DNA from: Burkholderiales bacterium | GTDB taxonomy: Bacteria > Pseudomonadota > Gammaproteobacteria > Burkholderiales > Burkholderiaceae_C | Length of the DNA stretch: 10,032 nucleotides | NCBI GenBank assembly: GCA_947462175.1 | Contig: CANHOE010000069.1 | Location: 1-10,032 of the forward strand | Direction: 5' to 3' | Shown here: positions 6,367 to 10,032 of the stretch, piece by piece | Position numbering within the stretch: position 1 is the first letter of the stretch | How the letters are laid out: every line of letters begins with the position of its first letter | Notes under the pieces: generated by a model | What the model was told of the DNA's origin: nothing | The model's database searches: none | Seen by the model: only the letters and a program-made list of their open reading frames with translations | Position numbers and translations under genes: made by a program

Positions 6367-7779
6367 ATGTCCGCAGTGGCTACAGAAGGCAAGATCGTCC
6401 AGTGCATCGGAGCGGTGGTCGACGTGGAATTCCCGCGCAACGCCATGCCAAAGATCTATGACGCACTCAAGCTCGACAGTCTGGGCCTGACCCTGGAAGT
6501 GCAACAACAGCTGGGCGACGGCGTGGTGCGCACCATTGCGCTGGGCTCCTCTGACGGTCTGCGCCGCGGTCTGACGGTGGTGAACACCCAGAACCCGATC
6601 ACCGTGCCGGTGGGTCGTGCGACGCTTGGCCGCATCATGGACGTGCTGGGCAACCCGATCGACGAGCGTGGCCCGGTAGGTCAGGAGCTGACTGCCTCGA
6701 TCCACCGCAAGCCGCCTGCATATGACGAGCTGAGCCCGTCGCAGGACTTGCTCGAAACCGGTATCAAGGTGATTGACCTCGTTTGCCCGTTCGCCAAGGG
6801 TGGCAAGGTGGGTCTGTTCGGCGGCGCCGGTGTCGGCAAGACCGTGAACATGATGGAGTTGATCAACAACATCGCGAAGGCGCACAGCGGCCTGTCGGTG
6901 TTTGCAGGTGTCGGTGAGCGCACCCGCGAGGGCAACGACTTCTATCACGAGATGGCCGATTCGGGCGTCGTGAACCTGGAGAACCTGCCGGAGTCGAAAG
7001 TGGCCATGGTCTACGGCCAGATGAACGAGCCGCCGGGCAACCGGCTGCGCGTGGCGCTGACCGGCCTGACCATCGCCGAGTCGTTCCGCGACGAAGGCAA
7101 GGACGTGCTGTTCTTCGTGGACAACATCTACCGCTACACCCTGGCCGGTACCGAAGTGTCGGCACTGCTGGGCCGGATGCCATCCGCGGTGGGTTACCAG
7201 CCGACGCTGGCCGAGGAAATGGGCCGCCTGCAAGAGCGAATCACGTCGACCAAGGTGGGCTCGATCACGTCGATCCAGGCCGTTTACGTGCCAGCGGACG
7301 ACTTGACCGACCCTTCGCCAGCGACCACCTTCGCACACTTGGACTCCACCGTGGTGCTGTCGCGTGACATCGCTTCGCTGGGTATTTACCCAGCGGTCGA
7401 CCCGCTCGACTCGACCTCGCGGCAGCTCGACCCGAACGTGGTGGGCGAAGACCACTACAACACCGCCCGCGCGGTGCAGGGCACGCTGCAGCGCTACAAG
7501 GAACTGCGCGACATCATCGCGATTCTGGGCATGGACGAACTGGCCCCCGAAGACAAGCTGGCCGTCGCTCGCGCCCGCAAGATCCAGCGTTTCCTCAGCC
7601 AGCCGTTCAGCGTCGCTGAAGTGTTCACCGGTTCGCCGGGCAAGTATGTGACGCTGAAGGAAACCATCCGCGGCTTCAAGATGATCGTCTCCGGCGAGTG
7701 CGACAGCCTGCCTGAGCAAGCGTTCTACATGGTCGGCACGATTGACGAGGCTTTCGAGAAGGCCAAGAAGATCCAATAA
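6367..7779 (+). CDS. atpD: F1 ATP synthase subunit beta (AtpD, catalytic)
   Basis: This is the catalytic subunit that makes ATP from ADP and phosphate (EC 7.1.2.2). The 470-residue product has Walker A GGAGVGKT at residues 152-159 and the catalytic Glu184 with Arg185 in GVGERTREG (E. coli E181, R182). It also has the Walker B region DVLFFVDNIYRYT and the beta-specific segment DLTDPSPATTFAHLDST. The lever motif reads DELAPED at residues 390-396, where E. coli has DELSEED. ATG 6367 has AAGGA at 6355-6359, seven bases upstream. A TTG at 6307 overlapping the atpG stop is also in frame but has no support. The stop overlaps the ribosome-binding site of atpC. Confidence 0.99.
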   Translation: MSAVATEGKIVQCIGAVVDVEFPRNAMPKIYDALKLDSLGLTLEVQQQLGDGVVRTIALGSSDGLRRGLTVVNTQNPITVPVGRATLGRIMDVLGNPIDERGPVGQELTASIHRKPPAYDELSPSQDLLETGIKVIDLVCPFAKGGKVGLFGGAGVGKTVNMMELINNIAKAHSGLSVFAGVGERTREGNDFYHEMADSGVVNLENLPESKVAMVYGQMNEPPGNRLRVALTGLTIAESFRDEGKDVLFFVDNIYRYTLAGTEVSALLGRMPSAVGYQPTLAEEMGRLQERITSTKVGSITSIQAVYVPADDLTDPSPATTFAHLDSTVVLSRDIASLGIYPAVDPLDSTSRQLDPNVVGEDHYNTARAVQGTLQRYKELRDIIAILGMDELAPEDKLAVARARKIQRFLSQPFSVAEVFTGSPGKYVTLKETIRGFKMIVSGECDSLPEQAFYMVGTIDEAFEKAKKIQ

Positions 7780-7782
7780 GGA
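7778..7782 (+). promoter_or_regulatory. atpC ribosome-binding site overlapping the atpD stop codon
   Basis: AAGGA starts within the TAA stop of atpD (7777-7779) and lies nine bases before ATG 7792. The arrangement suggests that ribosomes finishing atpD help initiate atpC, giving coupled synthesis of beta and epsilon. Confidence 0.6.
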
Positions 7783-7791
7783 TTCACCACC

Positions 7792-8208
7792 ATGGCCACC
7801 CTCCACGTTGACGTCGTATCCGCCGAGGAGTCCATCTTCTCCGGCGAGGCCAAGTTCGTGGCCTTGCCGGGCGAAGAAGGCGAACTCGGCATCTATCCCC
7901 GACACACGCCCTTGATCACCCGCATCAAGCCGGGCGCGGTGCGTATCGTGCGCGCCGACAACGACGCCGAAGAATTCGTGTTCGTCGCTGGCGGCATCCT
8001 TGAAGTACAGCCGGGCACGGTGACGGTGCTGGCAGACACTGCGATCCGCGGCAAGGACCTGGACGAAGCCAAGGCTTCCGAAGCCAAGCAGCGTGCCGAA
8101 GAGGCAATGAAGAATGCTAAGAGCGATATCGATTTCGCGAAGGCCCAGGGCGAGTTCGCCGCGATGGCCGCGCAGATCGCGGCGCTGCGCAAGTTTCGCA
8201 AGAAGTGA
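7792..8208 (+). CDS. atpC: F1 ATP synthase subunit epsilon (AtpC)
   Basis: This rotor-foot subunit binds gamma and the c-ring and can inhibit ATP hydrolysis through its C-terminal helices. The 138-residue length is normal. The N-terminal beta-sandwich carries the family signature from IFSGEAKFVALPGEEGELG through YPRHTPLITRIKPGAVRI and GGILEVQPGTVTVLAD. A C-terminal alanine- and charge-rich helical part (about residues 88-138) follows. The I/LDxxRA motif, which contributes to ATP binding in Bacillus epsilon, reads L90-D-E-A-K94-A95, with lysine for arginine. It is the last gene of the operon, 12 nt after atpD, and a strong terminator follows 24 bases after its stop. Confidence 0.98.
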   Translation: MATLHVDVVSAEESIFSGEAKFVALPGEEGELGIYPRHTPLITRIKPGAVRIVRADNDAEEFVFVAGGILEVQPGTVTVLADTAIRGKDLDEAKASEAKQRAEEAMKNAKSDIDFAKAQGEFAAMAAQIAALRKFRKK

Positions 8209-8232
8209 TGGCAGCGATGCCGCGCTGAGTGC

Positions 8233-8257
8233 AACCCGCCCTTGTGGCGGGTTTTTT
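8233..8257 (+). terminator. Rho-independent terminator of the atp operon
   Basis: AACCCGCC (8233-8240) and GGCGGGTT (8246-8253) form a perfect 8-bp GC-rich stem with a 5-nt loop, and the right arm runs into six T (8252-8257). It lies 24 bp after atpC. On the minus strand the same hairpin has only two T after it, so it should end atp transcription well and the convergent TPM transcript poorly. Confidence 0.92.
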
Positions 8258-8280
8258 CATGCCCGCGCGAGACCACGAAT

Positions 8281-8787
8281 TCAACGCACGTCGGGACGAT
8301 CGGGCAGCTCGTTGGGGTTCAACTGCGACACATTGGCCGGGAAATGCTGCGCCAGCAACGCGCCAACCCGATCCACTGCATCAAGCAGTCCACGAGCATA
8401 GTCACCGCCCTTGAAGGCGGCGACCATGGCATCCGAGATGTCCTGCCAGGTGTGCTCAGGCACCCGCTGGGTGATGCCGCGGTCCGCCACGATCTCGATG
8501 CGCCGCTCCGCCAGCAACAGGTAGATCAGCACGCCGTTGTTGTGTTCGGTGTCCCAGACGCGCAGCTTTCCGAACATGGAGATCGCGCGATCGCGCGCGC
8601 TGGCGCCGCGCCACAAGTAGCCCAGTGGCAGTCCCGCCTCCACGCACACACGCAACTCGCCGGTGTGGGTGCGTTCGCTGGAAGCCACGCGTTCTTCAAT
8701 ACGAAGCAGGGTGTTCGTGCCCAGAGTCCGCTGGGCGTCGGCCTCGTCCAGCCAACGGTGCTTCAGGATGCGAATCCACGTGTTCAT
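8281..8787 (-). CDS. TPM-domain protein without signal peptide
   Basis: This 168-residue protein belongs to the TPM domain family (formerly DUF477, TPM_phosphatase). Visible features are HTGELRVCVE, the central ISMFGKLRVWDTEHNNGVLI, then LLLAERRIEIVADRGI and a C-terminal FKGGDYARGLLDAV helix. No signal peptide or membrane helix is seen, so it is probably cytoplasmic. Its NNGVLIYLL...RRIEIVAD and GDYA-GL-AVD segments resemble the matching parts of the neighbouring TPM protein, so the two are divergent paralogues. ATG 8787 is chosen because it follows the upstream TGA after two bases and has GGAGG nine bases upstream. Biochemical function is unknown. TPM domains were proposed as acid phosphatases in plant thylakoids and linked to photosystem II repair, and this should not be transferred here. 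Confidence 0.88.
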   Translation of the reverse strand: MNTWIRILKHRWLDEADAQRTLGTNTLLRIEERVASSERTHTGELRVCVEAGLPLGYLWRGASARDRAISMFGKLRVWDTEHNNGVLIYLLLAERRIEIVADRGITQRVPEHTWQDISDAMVAAFKGGDYARGLLDAVDRVGALLAQHFPANVSQLNPNELPDRPDVR

Positions 8788-8789
8788 GA

Positions 8790-9710
8790 TCACCAACCTC
8801 CGGAGGCGCCACCGCCACCAAAGTCTCCGCCACCACCGGAGTTGAATCCACCCCCGCCGCCACCCCAACCGCCGCCGCCGCCACCATCCCAGATGATGGC
8901 TGGGGCGCCGCCCGGGCCGCCACCACGCCGCGCGGAGCCCACGCCGAACACGCCGACCAGCACCACCGCGATCAGTCCGGCCATACCTGCCAGCAGCGCG
9001 CTGGCGGTCAGCCACCAGCCGATGCCCCCGGCCACCCCACCGGTCGCCAGCGAGCCGAGCTTGCGTCCCATCATCCGGGTGAACAGCGCCCCCGCAATGG
9101 GCACGACGACAAACAGGAAGATGGCCAGCGACTCCAGTGACGGACCGTTACCCTGGTTGCGCTGCTGTGCGTCAGGTCGACCCGGCGCCGGGAGGGCCTC
9201 ACCCCGGATGCGGGCGGCCAGCTGATCCACGGCCACACTCAATCCGCCGGCGTAGTCACCGGCGCGAAAAGCCGGTGTGATCTGCGCATCGATGATCCGC
9301 TTGGCCGCCAGGTCAGGAATCGCGCCCTCCAGTGCTTTCGCCACCTCGATGCGCACCCGACGGTCGTTCTTCGCCACGACGATGATCAACCCGTCGCCGA
9401 TGTCACGCCGCCCGATCTTCCAGCTGTCGCCGACACGCTGGCTGTAGGCGGCGACGTCCTCGGGCAGGGTGCTGGGCACCATCAGCACCACGATCTGGCT
9501 GCCGGTCTGTTGCTCGATCGCCGCCAGCTTGGCGATCAGTGCTGCGCGCTGACCATCATCGAGCGTAGCCGTCTGATCGATGACGGCTGCGCTGAGCGGT
9601 GGCACCGGTAGCACGTCCTGCGCGTGCGCGATGGCAACGAACCACCACAGCGCAAACATCCACCACAGCGCCTTGGCAAGCCGGGGCGCTGCGCGTGTGC
9701 CGGCGCTCAC
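8790..9710 (-). CDS. YgcG-like secreted TPM-domain membrane protein with Gly/Trp-rich tail
   Basis: From GTG 9710 the product has 306 residues. Residues 1-30 form a signal peptide with a basic start (R6, R10, K13), a Trp-rich hydrophobic core and an AHA cleavage site before Q31. A TPM domain follows at about 41-168, with SWKIGRRDIGDGLIIVVA and FRAGDYAGGLSVAVD. Then come two or three hydrophobic segments (about 190-260) and a tail made almost wholly of Gly with Trp, Phe, Asn and Ser, ending SGGW. The TPM domain should face the periplasm. TTG 9719 directly abuts the lemA stop and would add three residues; neither start has a good ribosome-binding site, so coupling to lemA is likely. GTG is preferred for a normal signal peptide, but not strongly. 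The substrate is unknown. Confidence 0.85.
   Translation of the reverse strand: MSAGTRAAPRLAKALWWMFALWWFVAIAHAQDVLPVPPLSAAVIDQTATLDDGQRAALIAKLAAIEQQTGSQIVVLMVPSTLPEDVAAYSQRVGDSWKIGRRDIGDGLIIVVAKNDRRVRIEVAKALEGAIPDLAAKRIIDAQITPAFRAGDYAGGLSVAVDQLAARIRGEALPAPGRPDAQQRNQGNGPSLESLAIFLFVVVPIAGALFTRMMGRKLGSLATGGVAGGIGWWLTASALLAGMAGLIAVVLVGVFGVGSARRGGGPGGAPAIIWDGGGGGGWGGGGGGFNSGGGGDFGGGGASGGW
8797..8801 (-). promoter_or_regulatory. Ribosome-binding site inside the upstream TPM gene
   Basis: On the minus strand GGAGG lies nine bases before ATG 8787 and is encoded within the final Ser-Gly-Gly-Trp codons of the preceding gene. The stop TGA (8790-8792) and the ATG are separated by two bases, which supports translational coupling and decides the start of the downstream gene. 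Confidence 0.7.
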
Positions 9711-9719
9711 GGAATTCAA

Positions 9720-10032
9720 TTACTTGGCCGCGGGCTTGTCGAAATTCACCGCGGGCGGCTTCGAGATCTCGGCTTCGTTCTGTACGGTGAACGTCGGCTT
9801 GACCTGGTAGCCGAACACCATCGCCGTCAGGTTGTTCGGAAAGCTGCGGGCCAGCACGTTGTAGTCGGCCACGGTCTTGATGTAACGGTTGCGCGCCACC
9901 GTCACACGGTTTTCAGTCCCTTCGAGTTGCACCCGCAAATCCTGAAAACCCTGGTTCGCCTTGAGATTCGGGTATTGCTCGACGACCACCATCAAGCGGC
10001 TGAGTGCACTGGTCAGTTCGCCCTGCGCGGCC
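9720..10032 (-). CDS. lemA: LemA-family protein, N-terminus missing
   Basis: The frame stays open to the right window edge; the visible 104 C-terminal residues begin AAQGELTSALSRLMVVVEQY. LemA proteins have one N-terminal membrane helix (outside the window) and an extracytoplasmic helical bundle. Recognisable family motifs are QGELTSALSRL, EQYPNLKANQGF, LEGTENRVTVARNRYIKTV, SFPNNLTAMVFGY and the tail FTVQNEAEISKPPAVNF. The stop TAA (9720-9722) abuts the next gene's possible TTG start. LemA next to TPM-domain genes is a common bacterial arrangement, suggesting a shared envelope role, but the molecular function is not established. The promoter would be beyond the window. An internal ATG at 9995 is not the true start because homology continues upstream of it. 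Confidence 0.93.
   Translation of the reverse strand, partial: AAQGELTSALSRLMVVVEQYPNLKANQGFQDLRVQLEGTENRVTVARNRYIKTVADYNVLARSFPNNLTAMVFGYQVKPTFTVQNEAEISKPPAVNFDKPAAK

Noticed and set aside
6238..7905. Long minus-strand open frame (555 codons) opposite atpD
   Set aside because: It lies wholly antisense to a highly conserved gene in GC-rich DNA. Its His/Arg/Gln-rich translation shows no family motif and is explained by codon bias of atpD.
8581..8592. 12-bp perfect palindrome GATCGCGCGATC as an operator
   Set aside because: It lies inside the conserved codons for the Ala-Arg-Asp-Arg-Ala-Ile part of the small TPM protein and is explained by GC-rich codon use.
8242..9225. Plus-strand frame with a long poly-proline stretch
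   Set aside because: The proline runs are the antisense reading of the Gly-rich tail codons of the TPM protein. No family similarity and no ribosome-binding site are seen.

Overview
The window is a GC-rich chromosomal segment of a proteobacterium, most likely a betaproteobacterium of the order Burkholderiales. The order-level guess rests on the nine-gene order atpIBEFHAGDC and on family-typical protein details recalled from memory: SHGMRLFGN in subunit a, GLIDASFIIG in subunit c, DELAPED in subunit beta. No search was run. Nothing suggests horizontal transfer: there are no insertion sequences, phage genes, tRNA or rRNA genes, CRISPR arrays or attachment sites, and base composition looks even.

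Layout. Positions 1-831 (+) hold the 3' part of an SMP-30/gluconolactonase-family gene cut by the window edge. After a 119-bp gap with a strong sigma70-like promoter (-35 TTGAGA, -10 TATAAT), positions 951-8208 (+) carry the complete F1Fo ATP synthase operon: atpI (assembly factor), atpB (a), atpE (c), atpF (b), atpH (delta), atpA (alpha), atpG (gamma), atpD (beta) and atpC (epsilon). It ends in a clear intrinsic terminator at 8233-8257. On the opposite strand, converging on that terminator, is a three-gene cluster transcribed from the right edge: lemA (N-terminus outside the window), a secreted/membrane TPM-domain protein with a Gly/Trp-rich tail, and a smaller soluble TPM-domain protein (8281-8787). 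The last two are separated by only 2 nt.

How the genes work together. AtpB, AtpE and AtpF form the proton-translocating Fo sector. AtpA, AtpD, AtpG, AtpH and AtpC form F1 and the stalks, and AtpI helps assemble the c-ring. All catalytic and proton-path residues I looked for are present, so the enzyme should be functional. The noncoding gaps hold plausible expression controls: a pyrimidine-rich leader before atpE, a stem-loop between atpE and atpF followed by a GTG start for atpF, and two small hairpins before atpA. These could help set the unequal subunit stoichiometry (many c, two b, three alpha and beta). The lemA-TPM-TPM cluster is a recurrent but poorly understood envelope-associated module.

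I do not see a previously undescribed system. The window is core housekeeping DNA, and the items worth a second look are regulatory details and the TPM/LemA module.
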